From Achaetomiella virescens (taxonomy: Eukaryota > Ascomycota > Sordariomycetes > Sordariales > Chaetomiaceae): a stretch of 64,000 nt of DNA. The stretch is from assembly GCA_031001845.1 (NCBI GenBank), contig JARNGD010000063.1, forward strand, positions 62,001-126,000, in the 5' to 3' direction. The position numbers and the translations under genes are program-made. This document shows, in pieces, positions 20,456-32,377 of this stretch. The notes below the pieces were generated by a model that was not told where the DNA came from, did not search any database, and saw nothing but the letters and a program-made list of their open reading frames with translations. Every line of letters starts with the position of its first letter. The stretch's first letter is position 1.

Positions 20456-22162
20456 ATGAAACGGTCTCCACTTATCAGCCTTGTGCTGGCAATCATCCCG
20501 CTGGCATCGTCTTCAGCATGCCGACCCCCAAAGTGGTCCGTGGGACAGACTGTCCAGACCACCAGTGGCCCAGTCGACGGACATGCTGCGTCAGTGGCAA
20601 CCGAGGTCTCCGAATATCTTGGCATTCCATATGCTCAACCACCGGTCGGCAAGCTCCGGTTCTTGCCTCCGGTCCGGTACAACGGGACGCAGTGGATCGA
20701 CGGCAAAAACTTTGTATGTTGGCAGTGTCTTTGACACTCCATTGTGCTAGCTGACGAACCAAGGGCCCTGCCTGCGTGTCATCAACACCAGCGCCTACGA
20801 CAAGGAGTTTCCTCAAACCCTCATTGAGAAATATGGTATCACCGATGTTGGCCGCAAAATTCTGGGGACCATCACGAACATCGGAATCAAGGAGAGTGAA
20901 GACTGCCTAACTTTGAATATCTGGACAAAACCACAGACTGGCGAGAAGAAGAAAGCGGTCATGGTTTACGTCCATGGTGGTACATTCGTCTCAGGTAAGC
21001 AACTTGTTGGACTGACAACGGTCGTCCCCCTGAAACGAACAGATCTAACCCAGAATACAGGAAGCTCTGCTGTCCCGGCGTATAACGGCCAGTTCTTTGC
21101 GGACCAGGAAGATGTTGTAATGGTCACAATCAAGTAAGTCTCCCTTCCGCTACTCCCATGCCGACATCTGACCAACACAACCAGTTACCGCGTTACGTTC
21201 TTCGGCTTTCCCGGTAACCCCAATAACCCCCAAAATCTGGGACTCCTCGATCAGCGCCTCGCCGTCGAATGGGTCCGCGACAACATTGCCTCATTTGGCG
21301 GCGATCCCTCTCGTATCACACTATTTGGCGAGTCAGCAGGCGGCGCATCCGTCGACCACTACTCGTTCGCTTGGCCGAACGACCCCATCGTCTCCGGCCT
21401 GGTCCCTATGTCCGGCACAGCTAAGGGCATCCGCCCGCGGCCCTTGGACGTTGCAAACCAACTCTGGTTCAACACCACCCCGCCCTGGGCTGTGGTAACG
21501 CCAGCACCCCTTCGGACCAGGTCCTGTCTTGCATGCAGTCCGTCTCGACTCAAGCCATTGTCAAGACTCTGATAAACACGATCGACTCGCCAATCCCAAT
21601 GCCGTACTCCCCCACCATTGACGACGTTCACGTCTTTACCAACCCCTCAGCCCACCCCGTGGCCAAGGTCCCCATGCTCATTGGCACAACTGACAACGAA
21701 TGCGGCTTGTTCCGTGTCTTCGTCCCTCGGCCAGACGACGATGCTTTCTGGCAAGCTGAAAACCAAAACACCTTCGTCTGTCCCGCCGCGGCCCGAGCGG
21801 CACGCTCAGTGCGCGAAGGGAATCCGACCTGGCGGTATCGCTGGCACGGAGTCTTCCCTAACACGAGACTGGCAACAAATCCAGAGAGCGGCGCGTACCA
21901 TGACTCGGAGATGGCTGTTCTGTTCGGGAATGTCGATCAGACTCTTGTGGGAAACACCCGAGAGGAGGAGGAAATTGGGCGGTGGATGAGGGGAGCTTGG
22001 GCGGCATTTGCCAAGGACACAAAGAAAGGCTTGCTGAAGTATGGGGGAAGAGGTGGCTGGCCGAGGTATGTTGAGGGAGAAAAGACGTTGGCAAGGATTG
22101 GGTGGGGGAATCGGACGGGGACGAATCTGGTGGCTGGCAATGCTTATGATCAAGGATGCTGA
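20456..22162 (+). CDS. Secreted type-B carboxylesterase/lipase
   Basis: Alpha/beta hydrolase that would cleave carboxylic esters outside the cell. Signal peptide MKRSPLISLVLAIIPLASS; then YLGIPYAQPPVGKLRF, the ESEDCLTLNIW signature, oxyanion-hole HGGTFVSG, nucleophile elbow FGESAGGAS (Ser), GTTDNECGLF (acid residue) and GAYHDSEM (catalytic His). The full triad is present. Introns at 20714-20763, 20995-21060 and 21134-21184 are GT-AG. Two frame breaks are needed: near 20,778 (after GPAC) and near 21,485 (before GCGNASTPSDQ). About 510 residues after correction, normal for the family. It lies in a stretch with other secreted enzymes. Confidence 0.9.
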
Positions 22163-23044
22163 GCAGTTCGCGGCCGAGAAGGCTGGAGACACAAGGGCCA
22201 GGAACAAGGATTTTAGAGGAGCAAGCGAATTGCAGGGGAGTAACTTGAGGAGGAGATTCACGACTGCACGGTCACTGGAGACGGCATGATGTGCTCCCAG
22301 AGAAAGATGCTTTCGTTGAGACTCCTGAACCCAACCAGAGAGGTACTGGAGCCTGAGACCCACCAAAAGCGGCCATATGTCAATTTGCCGGGAGAATCAT
22401 CATCGCTGCAGGGTTACAACGACTGAACTGTCAACCCACCCCAGCAAATGTGGATTCCCTCTCAGTTCCTGACACGTTACCACGTGCATCCGTGTCTTTC
22501 TTTCAGCTAGATTTCTAAGCAGAAAACAGACTTGGCAAGCGTTGACGGAGGGTTGCTGACCCGGGCGGCATGTGCCGGTCAGAATTTCTAAGCGCCAAGA
22601 CTGTTGTCGGTTGCCCCTCAAGACTCCAAGAGAGATGAGACAGTTCCGAAATCGAAATATCTGGCCATTTCGGGATGGGAAAGCAGCCAAAACCCAAATG
22701 ATCACATCGGCGTGACTCACTGGCAACGAAAACGCTTTGGAAATGACCTGTCGAGCCGGTCCAAGGGAGGGCCGGGGTCTCAGGGGGTAAACAAAGCCCC
22801 AAACAGGAAGCTCAACAGAACGGAAGGGTGGAAAAGCGATAGTTGATACCATGAGCTCGAAGTACACACTCGCAGGAGACCGTCGCAATCAGCTCATGAT
22901 TCTAGGGTATAAAGACCCGGATCTCGACCTTCAATCCTGGCAAGCCTTCACAATTCGCTGTCAAAGGGCCCAAAGTCAGCTTCGACCAACTTTTTCCAAC
23001 CGGCTCAAGGATTTCACCGCTTGCTTCACAGACTCTATACCAGA
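22163..23044. other. Intergenic, no gene seen
   Basis: Contains short overlapping ORFs only (largest 162 codons on the minus strand, without recognisable motifs). The right end should hold the promoter and 5' UTR of the reductase at 23045. Confidence 0.4.
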
Positions 23045-23964
23045 ATGGCTCCTACAGTCACTTCAATCGGCATCGGCAACATGGGCGCCGCTCTCGCCTC
23101 CGTTCTTCTAGACTCGTCTGTCCCTCTTACGATCTGGAACCGCACCGCCGACCGCCCCCATGTCAAGTCACTTATCACTCGAGGCGCCCACTTCGAACCC
23201 TCGTTTGCTACTGCTGTCTCCCACAGTGCATTCCTCCTGATCTGTCTCTTTGACTACTCCGCCATTTACTCGGCACTCAAGAATCTCCCGGAGGGAGACA
23301 CCAAGCCGCTGGCTGGCAAGACCATCATCAACGTCACCAATGGCACGCCGAGGGAGGCTCGCAAAATGGAGGCAGACCTCAAGGCCTTGGGTGCAGAGGC
23401 GTATTTTGACGGCGGGATCATGGTCACACCACAGCTGGTTGGAACCGCCACATCCTTTGTCATTCTCAGCGGCGAAACGGAGCAGGCCTATCAGGAGCGG
23501 ATCGCCGAGTTGCTCAAGCCCATTGGCGCGCTTCAGTATGTCTCCGAAGACGCAGGCGCCGCGTCACTTTATGACGTTGCTGCGCTCGCCGCCATGTACG
23601 GGATGTTCATGGGGGCGTTTACGGGGATTGCGCTGCTGAAGAAGCAGCGCCAGGTGGCTGGCAAGGATGAAGGCAAGGCGGACGCAACACCGGCCGTCAA
23701 CGGGGTTATGGTGCCCATCTAACCGCGTTGGTGCCCTATGTGAGTTTGCTGGCAGAGCGGGTGGACCAGGAGGCGTGGATGGATGACTTGGGAAATCCGT
23801 TGGCAATGCAAGACGCTGGGGTGAGGAACATCTTGCAGGCCTGTGAGGAGGAAGGGGTTGATGGTCGGGGTTTGAAGTTTCTGTTCGAGTTGATGGAGAA
23901 AGCGGTTCGGGATGGGTTCGGCCAGGGAGGTGTGGCGGCCATTGCTCAGTATCTCTTCAAATGA
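23045..23964 (+). CDS. Imine-reductase-like NADP-dependent oxidoreductase
   Basis: Member of the beta-hydroxyacid dehydrogenase / imine reductase superfamily. The N-terminal Rossmann motif is SIGIGNMGAALASVLL, then WNRTADRP. Further blocks are IINVTNGTPREARKM, YFDGGIMVTPQLVGT, FVILSGE and the helical dimerisation domain starting YDVAALAAMYGMFMGAF. One frame break near 23,715 (loss of one base in GTGCCCAT) splits off the last ~80 residues, which resume as LVPYVSLLAERVDQEAW and end VAAIAQYLFK. The corrected length, about 305 residues, fits the family. No intron. The substrate cannot be told from sequence. Confidence 0.82.
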
Positions 23965-24540
23965 AGGACATGGCGAGTAGGATTGCGAGGGATCCTCAAT
24001 TGTGTCGTTCTATCACCATAGCAACATCGCGGGTTTCGACAGCATAGGAACAAAATTGAGGAACTAACTTCGGATTCTCTCACTGTCCTAGGGTTTTTTC
24101 TCGCCTCGTGTTTCGGCTTTCCGCTCCTGGCTGATTAGGAACTTGATTGGACGAAGTGAGAGAGCTTCGAATCCCTCTCAGCTTTGACCTTTCATGACGG
24201 GAAACCCCAAGCTATCAGTCAATCAACGCCCCTGCCGTCATCGCTGTTCGACGGGTAGTTGGTGTCATGCAAATTCAGTCAGCCTGTAGCTGTTGGCTGG
24301 TTGGTCTCGAAGCGAAGGCGTACGAGTTGGAACTCTGGGAGATCGGCGGGTGCTCCTGCAGGTGACTTGCTACGTCATAGCTGGCGTGACGTCACTCTCA
24401 ACCCAGGCCACGCACAAGGGCATCTGCCATTCTTAATTTCGGTATTCCCAGTTCCAAAAGCAAGTAAACGGCATCCACCTTTGACCGCCTCTCAACTCTC
24501 ACACCACGCGATACAGATCTGGTAACTCGCGGACTCCATT
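23965..24540. other. Intergenic, no gene seen
   Basis: Between two plus-strand genes. The last ~100 bases are likely promoter and 5' UTR of the PLDc_N-domain gene. No other feature recognised. Confidence 0.4.
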
Positions 24541-24916
24541 ATGCAAGGCGCGCTCTTCTCGGCGGTTTCCCTCCAGCTCTGCCTGGCCACCCTTGGTCTC
24601 GCTGCCCCCGTCAAGACCGAGGCCCTCGACAACAGCTGGCAGTATGGCACCGGCGGAGGCCTGGTAGGGCTCGTTGTGCTCATTCTCGACATCATCGTCT
24701 TTGGTATGTAACGCGCATCAATCCGGTATCCCACCAGTTGGCGACGCTGACGACATCCGTTTAGTTGAGGTCTTGAAGTCCAGCCGCCCGCCGCTGCAGA
24801 AGCTCATTTGGTGTTTGGTCGTGTTCCTCTTTCCCGTCATCGGCATGATTATCTACTATCTGTTTTCGAACCGGTCTGCCTACCAGCGCGGCTCCGGCTA
24901 TGAGACACTGGCCTAG
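24541..24916 (+). CDS. Small membrane protein with PLDc_N domain
   Basis: A 104-residue protein from two exons, 24541-24703 and 24765-24916, with a 61-bp GT-AG intron. It has a signal-like N-terminus (MQGALFSAVSLQLCLATLGL), a first membrane helix GGGLVGLVVLILDIIVF, the PLDc_N loop EVLKSSRPPLQKLIW and a second helix CLVVFLFPVIGMIIYYLF followed by SNRSAYQRGSGYETLA. The order (helix, short basic loop with Leu-Trp, helix, YY.F) matches the N-terminal domain of cardiolipin-synthase-type proteins, here as a stand-alone protein as often seen in ascomycetes. Role unknown. One of the few genes here with no frame problem. Confidence 0.8.
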
Positions 24917-25920
24917 TAACCGAGAGAATCGGAGTTCAGTGATTTGAGACTGTGAGATTGGATTGAGGCTCCGTAGGCGTGGAGCGCAGGGCTACATTAT
25001 TGCATCACCATACCTGTTGTTATGGCGCTTTGTGTCTTTCGCATTTACGGGACCGAGCTCGACTCTCCTTTGTAGATACGAATTTGAGACTCGTCTACGG
25101 AATGGATATGACCTCTTTAGCTAGGCTCTCTCTTGAAAAAAGGACTGGCTCCTGTCTCGTATCCTCCAGCATGGCGCACTCACCGCAGGAGCCATCTTGT
25201 CACACAGGTGCTGCCTGGTATCATGATTCAAGCGTGACCGTTGCTATCGCGGCAGACGAGAGAGCTCCAACGTCCCAGACAGACTCCAGTCCAATATTCT
25301 GGGGCTGCAGCATCCCGCCCTTTCCCGACAGATCACGATCACCGCTTCAGGACCGCAGGGTACTGCTGCCTCATTCCCAAGATCGTGCTGCATAGCCTTG
25401 AGATGGCTCCAGTTCCTTCTATTGCGCACATTCTCCATTTAACCTTAGAGTTTCCGGAGAAGGATCACGGGCCAGAAAAACCGTCACCGTGCAAAAATTG
25501 AGGATTGTCCATGACACATCTGGAACGAGCGACCGGGAAGGGAGGACTGAGTGATTGAGGACATCATGCACCCTGAATCCGCTAAAAGCTGGGATCTGCG
25601 GTTGTTATCGACAAGGAGAGCACCGCCCGCGGTTGGGTGTTGATGCAGGAATAGGTTACCGGCCCTGGCCAGCGGCCCGAGGCGACCGACTGCTAATTAC
25701 GCCGTTTAAGCAGCGACTCAAAGAAACTTTCCAGTTGGGCACGGAGGTTTGGAAGGATATCTTGGAACAATTTAAGCCAGCTTTTTCGCTGATGTGTCGG
25801 AAGAAACAACCCGGTGCTTTCAGTCGGCTCGTGACATAATTACCGAGCTTTTCAATTTCACTTGCCCACTTCTAGCTCATCATTCTTGTCTGCTTCCGAG
25901 TTAAAACAATACTTCCCACG
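24917..25920. other. No supported gene
   Basis: ORFs of 80-138 codons on both strands lack motifs. The interval ends at the cip1-like gene, whose missing ATG would be expected near 25921. Confidence 0.4.
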
Positions 25921-26703
25921 ACGCTTTGCCAAACTGTCCTTCTCACGCTTGCGACCCTTCCATTCTCCCTTGCCCAGGTCTCTGAAGACTTTGAGAGCGG
26001 GTGGGACCAGACCGCGTGGTCGATCTACGCGCCTGACTGCAGCCAGGGAGGCAAAGTTGCCCTCGACAGGACTACTGCACACAGCGGCAAGAACTCGATC
26101 AGGGTGGATGGGGCGGGTGGTTACTGTGGACACATCTTCATCGGGACGTCGAAAGTACATAGCGGCGATGTCTATGTGAGGACGTATGTGTAAGTCGTCT
26201 GCCGATGACCTTAGATCCTGAGAGAGGATGAAACCCGTGCTAACTACCGTGACCTTACAGAAAAGCCTCCAAGGCTTTCACAGACTCTCACGTCACTTTT
26301 ATTCCTATGCCCGACTCCGCCCAAGGTACCAAGAAGCATCTCCGCATTGGTGGCCAGAGCAAGATCCTGATGTACAACCGCGAATCCGACGACGCCACAC
26401 TTCCCGACCTCTCCCCTCAAGGAATCGCCACCTCCACCGCCCTCCCCACCGGCAGCTGGCAGTGCTTTGAATACCACCTGGGTACTGACGGGTCCATCGA
26501 GACCTGGCTAAACAATAGCACTATTGCTGGTCTGACCGTCAAGCCGGGCGTCAGCAATCCCAATGCTGCTCAGTGGCAGAGGAGCAGCACCAAGCCAAAG
26601 ATCACCGCTGTCAACTTGCGGTTGGGAGTCGTATGGTGGCGACGCCAACACATTCTGGTACGACGATATTGTCATCAGCTCGAGCCGTGTTGGATGCGCT
26701 TGA
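25921..26703 (+). CDS. cip1: Cip1-like secreted protein (cellulose-induced, lyase-like fold), start codon absent
   Basis: Close in sequence to the core domain of Cip1, a cellulase-co-induced protein known in Trichoderma: DFESGWDQTAWSIYAPDC, VDGAGGYCGHIF, GDVYVRTYV, HVTFIPMPDSAQGTK, HLRIGGQSKILMYNRESDDA, WQCFEYHLGTDGSIETWLN, FWYDDIVISSSRVGC. A signal peptide TLCQTVLLTLATLPFSLAQ is clear, but where Met is expected the codon is ACG (25921-25923), and no in-frame ATG lies upstream before a stop. Intron 26190-26260 (branch-like gctaact). A one-base insertion near 26,620 breaks the frame before GWESYGGDA. It ends right after RVGCA, so it lacks the C-terminal cellulose-binding module of the Trichoderma protein. 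Confidence 0.85.
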
Positions 26704-27531
26704 GGCGTCGGTGACAAACCATCATCGGAAAGCGCGCTTGAAGCTCAATTTTGAATGTGCTTACTTGCAGACAACCAGAGATCCATCTGGCTAGTCTAGA
26801 ACGCAATCAATCCGGACTATGATAGCGGACACCAGCATGGTCCTGCCCGAGATATCCCTTCAAGACCACATCCCATGTCCCCCCACTCGCTCTTATTCTG
26901 TCATACAACTCATGAGTCATGACAGTACTGTCATTTCATTGCACATAGTATCTTTTCAGCCTCAGCCTCGATGCCACCCAACACAGTGACGCAATTAATA
27001 GCCTTATTTTCAAGCAGGCGAGATCTCAGGGACACTATCACAGTGCCCTATTTGGGGAAAATCGAGACTCTTGAGTCTCCTAAGTGGATCGGCGGTTCTT
27101 GTCAAAGAAAGTGCGGGCAAGACAATCCCTTGCCGGTGAACAGTGGAGACTGTTCATGAAGTCCATCAAAAGCTGGAAAGGAGGTTACAAGGGTGCGCCG
27201 TTGTCGACATGATTATGGAGAAGTTGAAGAACGTTTTGGAGACCACAAAGGACCATCCCACTTGGAGGTGGCTTCGAACTCTGCCGTGTTCAGCTTCAAT
27301 GTCCCAGAATTAGGGAGTTATTAAGTGTGGTGGGTCGACGAATCACCACCGCTCGATAGTCCGTGCTAGCGTCAGAGGCTGCTGGGAGAGACCAAGACCT
27401 GACCAATAGCACCATGTGAGAAAAGCTCCAGACGCACGAAAACGACCTTCCACCTCTCCCACTCCGACAACATGGCCTGGTAGACCACAACCTACCCCGA
27501 ACATTCGTTTCTCCCTTTCGCATTCCTCACG
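26704..27531. other. Intergenic, no gene seen
   Basis: No conserved ORF. It should contain the terminator of the cip1-like gene and the promoter of the GH128-like gene. Confidence 0.4.
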
Positions 27532-28585
27532 ATGCGGTCTGGCACGCTCGTCGCCCTGCTGGGGTTCTTTCCACTCCTGTGCTCACCGCCAAGTCCGCCA
27601 AGCGCGGTCTTGTCGCGGTGCCCAACGAGAACTGGCCCGAGGACGACGCCATCTGGGTACGGGAAGGCTCACCAATCTCGTGGTACTACAACTTCTACTG
27701 GAACGTGTCGGGCGCGTATGCCTCGGTGCGCCAAGACCAGATCGAGTTCGTGCCAATGATGTGGGGCGGCGGCGTCAATGATACGAACTTCCTCAACAAC
27801 ATCACGGCGCTCATGCAAGGAGGGAGGAACTTCTCGCACGTGATGGCCTTCAACCTCCCGGACCAGCCCTACTCGAAGGGTGGCAGCGAGATGTCGCCTG
27901 CTCAGGCGGCCCAGGCGTGGGTGCGCAATCTCCTTCCTCTGCGGGAGAAGTTTGGCATCAGACTGGGCCTTCCCATTGTTGGAGATCCGCGTGGCGGCTG
28001 GGTCGAACCGTTCCTGAAGAACTGCTCGCAAATGAACGACGGCAAGGAGTGCGGGTTTGACTTTGTGCCGCTTCATTCGTTTGGGGGCTTTGGTGTGCTT
28101 CAGGATCAGGTGGGCAAGTTTTCCTCGGCGTAAGTTCGAATCGGTCATCTCTGAAGGGGCTGGTTCGTTGACCACCAACCCAGCTTCCCCAATGTGCCGC
28201 TGTGGATCACCGAGTACGGCTACAACGACCAGAACCTGTTCACAACGCAGGAGTTCTTCAACCAGTCCCTTACCTTTCTCGACGAAAACAAGGCCGTCGA
28301 GCGGTACAGCTGGTTTGGTGCTTTCCGCAGCAGCGTTTCCAATGTCGGGCCCAACATGGCCATGCTTGACCCGTGGGGCAACCTGACGGACATTGGGTCG
28401 TGGTACTCGGCGGCAATGCCACCGGCAAGGCGGCCATGCCCAGCGACACGCCGGGGACCAACGCGTGCACGGCCGAAAAGCCCTGTATCGCTAACAAGAA
28501 CGCCGGGGCAGACTTGTCGGGAGCCAGGAAATGGGGGCTGTGGGGGAGTGCTGCATTGTCCGGTGGTATGGTGCTCCTTCTCTAG
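27532..28585 (+). CDS. GH128-like glycosyl hydrolase, putative GPI-anchored wall enzyme
   Basis: Belongs to the glycosyl-hydrolase catalytic-core family of fungal Asl1-like proteins (GH128, beta-1,3-glucan-active). Signal peptide MRSGTLVALLGFFPLL, then KRGLVAVPNENWPEDD, WYYNFYWNVSG, EFVPMMWGG, FNLPDQPY, GLPIVGDPRGGWV, FDFVPLHSFGG, and the catalytic WITEYGYND with the nucleophile Glu, then YSWFGAF. Intron 28130-28183. The C-terminus is Ala/Gly/Ser-rich and ends in a hydrophobic tail (SGGMVLLL), which suggests a GPI signal. Two single-base frame breaks: inside the signal peptide region near 27,580, and near 28,405 before GGNATGKAAMP. Confidence 0.85.
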
Positions 28586-29238
28586 GAGACATCGCGCTCA
28601 AAGAGAGCACAGATGGAAATAGCTGTCGGTTTCCAGCATTCCCATGCACCGTCTGGCCCGCTGTCTCGGAAGGTGTCGCATCAGGAAGCCATTCCAGCCC
28701 GTGGCGCTCGCCCAGTCGCGTTTGACATTGCTTGGGGAATTGGATGGTCGACAGCCTGAAGAACTATTGGGGATCAAGATGAGTCCTTCCAGTTGAAGGA
28801 AGCTGGTAGATGACTGAAGGGAAGCGTTTCGGTGCTGAGCCACTGTTGAGAGTTTGACACTGATGTTGACCAAGCGACCAAGCTTTTACAGACCGTTGTT
28901 CTGGCGGCCATTTTCGAGATTCTTTTTCCTTTTCTTTTCTCCCGGATCTTGACGCTGGGGACAAAGCGCCCAGATTTTCCAGCCGAAACCTGAAAGTCGT
29001 CCCTCGCCAGAAGTTACCTACCAAATGGTTATCATGGCAATTGATGACTAAGCATCTCGGTTGGCGCAATGCTAGTTTGGATCGCCGCATGCGTCAAGTC
29101 CTTGTCAAGCTAGCATCCTGAACAGACTTTCCCAATCGGCCTTGACCCTCCAACCTCTGCCCAGTCGCACAAGATGCGCTGGCGTGTGCGATAATTTCTG
29201 ACACGTCCCAAAGGAATATCAACACCTCAAACGCCAAC
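28586..29238. other. Intergenic, no gene seen
   Basis: No ORF with protein-like features beyond short overlaps. Contains the promoter of the gene at 29239. Confidence 0.4.
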
Positions 29239-30215
29239 ATGATGTTCCTCCCGCTGCAGCTTTTGCGGCTGCCCCTGCTGCTCGTGGCGTTAATGATGGC
29301 CCAGGTGCTGGCCAGCGGCCACGAGAACTCGCTTCCCTCGTACCATTACGGCGCGCCAATCCGTGTTGAGTGCATGAATCGGAGCTCGTGAGTACCTCAC
29401 GCAAACCCCTACCTGTCTTTCTTGTCGAAGTGCTTGTGGTCTGACCACTACTGACCACCACGCCCGCCTATCAGCGAAACGGGCGAGCACATCGAGAACG
29501 CGGCGCACGAGATCCAATGGGTTCCCTTCCCGGTCTGCAACGAGACGGGCAAGCCACTCGAGTTCCACTACGGCATCGAAGGCGAGAAGAACTGCACCCC
29601 CCCATGGTCAGCGACCTTCTTCCACTTGCTGAGTTCTACATCCACAGCGACGCGCCCCTGTCGTGCCGGCTTCCCGCGCGCCCGCCCACGTTAAAGTCGT
29701 CGGAGAGAAGCTTCCAGAGCAGGAATACATTCCGCTAGTCTTTGCGCTTGCCGGAACGCTCCAACTGAGCCACATGCAATCCACGCACCTCAACGTGTTG
29801 CTGCACAGCACGCCCAAGCACCACGTCCACAAGAAGGACAGCGGAGTCCTCGACAGCGCCACCGCGTACAGCACGAGCCCGCTCACACACATGGAAGGGA
29901 GCGCAAACGCGGCGCTTGGTGATTGGGGACCCTCTGCCGCTCAGCTTCAGCGTGCGATGGTTCCCGACGCCGGCGCTGCCCAAGACCGAGGGCAAGGTGG
30001 AGTGGTCTGGCATGGGTGGGCACATCTACGCCAGTACTGTGTTCAACTCGATGGTTTCATTTTGCGCTGGCGTTGTTGTCTCGGCTGTATACTTCTTCGT
30101 TCATGTTCTTCCAAAACGGCTCAGGGGAAGGGCCCTTGGCGGTGCAACGCCCCTCGGTTACGGCCTGAATGGATTTGGCAACGGCTGGGGATACCAGAAG
30201 CGAGCGATTGATTGA
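29239..30215 (+). CDS. Uncharacterised secretory-pathway membrane protein (single C-terminal TM)
   Basis: I do not recognise a named family. It has a strong signal peptide (MMFLPLQLLRLPLLLVALMM), then SLPSYHYGAPIRVECMNRS, an 87-bp intron (29388-29474), and ETGEHIENAAHEIQWVPFPV, giving a lumenal/extracellular domain with Cys and N-glycosylation sequons (NRS, NET, NCT). A later frame has EKLPEQEYIPLVFALAGTLQ and WFPTPALPKTEGKVEWSGMG. One membrane helix, FNSMVSFCAGVVVSAVYFFV, precedes a short basic/Gly-rich tail (LPKRLRGRALGG ... WGYQKRAID). At least three frame corrections are needed between 29,600 and 29,930. A type I topology is inferred. Confidence 0.65.
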
Positions 30216-30445
30216 CGGACGGCTGTAACACCGCCACGGAGTTCACGGTGATTTTCGAGGGTCCGCTGCGGCTCCTCGCATGACCAGCAAGGAAGAGATG
30301 CTGCCGCGGCGGGATCCACGGCGTTTGGAGTCGAGGTCTAAAAGCGCGCTGGTGCTATTTAACGTATCCCGGAATGGGCAGACAATGATCGAAGCGACCA
30401 ACAAACCCCTCTTTATCGGGGTCTTCCCCTGCCTAGACTCTGCCC

Positions 30446-31127
30446 CTATTGCACCTTCCTTGCGCCTACGGCGGCATCGGCCGCTCTGATGCGGGCCAGA
30501 ATGCGGCCTGCCATGTCGACGGCTCCAAGGGTCGCTTGTTTCAGGGTCAGAGAAAGGCGTCGATTCTAGCAATCTGATAGATGACTTACGGACGACGAGC
30601 CACGGCCCATAGAACTGGATTCGCAGCGTCTGCTTCAGCTCTTCGGGGTACGACGACGTGTCCAAGTAGTATGTATCGTAGATGCACACCAGCGTGGTGA
30701 AGGCACCTCGAGCGCATAGACAAGAAACAGCAGCTCGTCGCCGCCCGAGGTGCCCCGGCGCTGCACCACCAGGCGGTAAACGCCGTACAGGACGGTGGGC
30801 AGCAAGAAGAGGAATTCGAGATGCAGGAACAGCCCATCCAGCTGTCATGGCCCGACGCGGTCTCGGCCGACCACTGCACGATTGGGTCATTGTACGTCTG
30901 GATGTACCATTGTTTCACGGCAAAGACGGCGTGGAGAGGGGCACCCTTGGGTTCGTATACCCATGCTGGATACAAGTACTCGAGGAGGTCGATCACTGTG
31001 GAAGACTGACTGTCAACGAGGTGCTGCAAAGGACCAGGGTAAATGGACCTACGGAGAATAACAGGCACTGGATCAGGAACCACCCCATCCACACCTTGTT
31101 CCTCCATGTGTTATTGTACGTCGCCAT
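30446..31127 (-). CDS. EXPERA-domain (TMEM97/EBP-like) membrane protein
   Basis: Four-helix EXPERA family proteins sit in the ER and bind or isomerise sterol-like ligands; the exact role is not readable. Three exons on the minus strand: 31127-31053 (MATYNNTWRNKVWMGWFLIQ), 30995-30590 and 30534-30446, with introns of 57 and 55 bp. Diagnostic blocks: DLLEYLYPAW, AVKQWYIQTYNDPIVQW, GHDSWMG, then FLHLEFLFLLPTVLYGVYRL, and FTTLVCIYDTYYLDTSSYP. The tail is AVDMAGRILARIRAADA. Frame breaks are needed near 31,065, 30,830 and 30,710. Acidic and aromatic residues typical of the ligand pocket (W-IQTYNDP, L-E, YDTYYLD) are present. Confidence 0.85.
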
Positions 31128-32377
31128 CTTTGCATTTGCACCTGTTTCACGAGTTGGGTTGGCTTAAGAATGGGGGCTGAACACGATCTTGGTAGAACGG
31201 ACGTTTGTGTCAAAAGTCGCGTGCGGCTTCTTTTTCACTTCGCGTCGCAATCTGACTGCATGGGTCACCGACAGGGATCAGTCAACCGCGGCCTTTGGGG
31301 AAATGCAGGATCTGCAGCTCGATGGTCTCGAAAGGCTGCGAATTTGAAATATCACCCTTGTCAACACTTCCTCTTGCATTTGTGCCAGTCACGGACAGGG
31401 ACACCGAGCAGTAACATGTTGGCTTTGCTTTCTATGTGAATCAGGCTAGCGCGAGCTTGAAAGGTCCCTCGATTCTTGCCAATGCAGAAGCTTCATTGTC
31501 ATCATCATTCCTTTGGATTTTGATGACCAACTGGTTAAAATAGCACGGTACAAATCGCGTTCCATGGTTACTTCATACTGTGGAGCCAGGGACGCATCTC
31601 CAGTCTCCCCAGCTAAGTGCTCTTTTCGGGAGGTGACAGGGTTTAGGTCTTGCTCTTCGACAAATGTTCCACAAATTTTCCAGAGAAACAGCATTTTATA
31701 GTAAAGGTCCCCTCAGAGCTCAACCTCTGCCCCTGATTGCTCAACACGGCATGCGCCAGTTCAGGCAAGAATCATGACAGCCACTCGGAGCAGTTGTTGG
31801 TCACCGAAGGGAGGCTGCCAAGGCCTCGGAAACGGCGGATTACGTGATGGTTTACGAGGAGATCCACCACAGCTCTTTGGCCTGCCGTGTCAACTTGTAA
31901 CGGCCGGCTCTCTGTCCCCAACAATCAACAACCGACAACCGGCGCTTGTTCGAACTAGGCAGTCGTGAGACACCCCCTGATGAAACCTCGCCAGCGGTAG
32001 TGCCGACTCTAAGGACATGGGCGCGGACTTTGCGGACAATAGCTCCCGCTCTTCGTGTGACGACGACGAAGACGATCCCGAGGCTGCGCTTCACCCCGGC
32101 GACCAGTGACAACGTGGCGCCCCTCTTCCGTCTCCGACGACTTCCCCCGGCCGGGCATGATGATGCCACCTCGGCATTTCTGCCCGGCGAGGGCCATGTC
32201 ATGTCGGTTTATGTCACGATGCATCGGTAGGGGCCAGGGCAGGGACCACGCTGTGGGACATCATGGGGGTTTGATGGCACGGGACTGATGGGAGGACAGG
32301 ATCCGGCGTCTGGTGATGGCAGCCATTGGTAAGCGCCTAAAGACCCGCGGTTCAGCTGTCTCTTAACATTCGACTAG
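31128..32377. other. No supported gene; upstream/N-terminal region of the channel gene
   Basis: 31,128-31,950 shows no gene. 31,950-32,330 has ATGs followed by acidic or Ser-rich short ORFs (for example an acidic SSCDDDEDDPEAALHPGD stretch at about 32,060) that could be the first exon of the channel at 32,378 after frame correction. I cannot place the true start. Confidence 0.35.

Noticed and set aside
21806..22366. 186-codon minus-strand ORF over the carboxylesterase 3' end
   Set aside because: Antisense shadow of a well-supported coding frame.
25862..26179. 105-codon plus-strand ORF at the cip1-like locus with a proper ATG
   Set aside because: It is in a different frame from the conserved Cip1 sequence; its Arg/Ser-rich product is a shadow.
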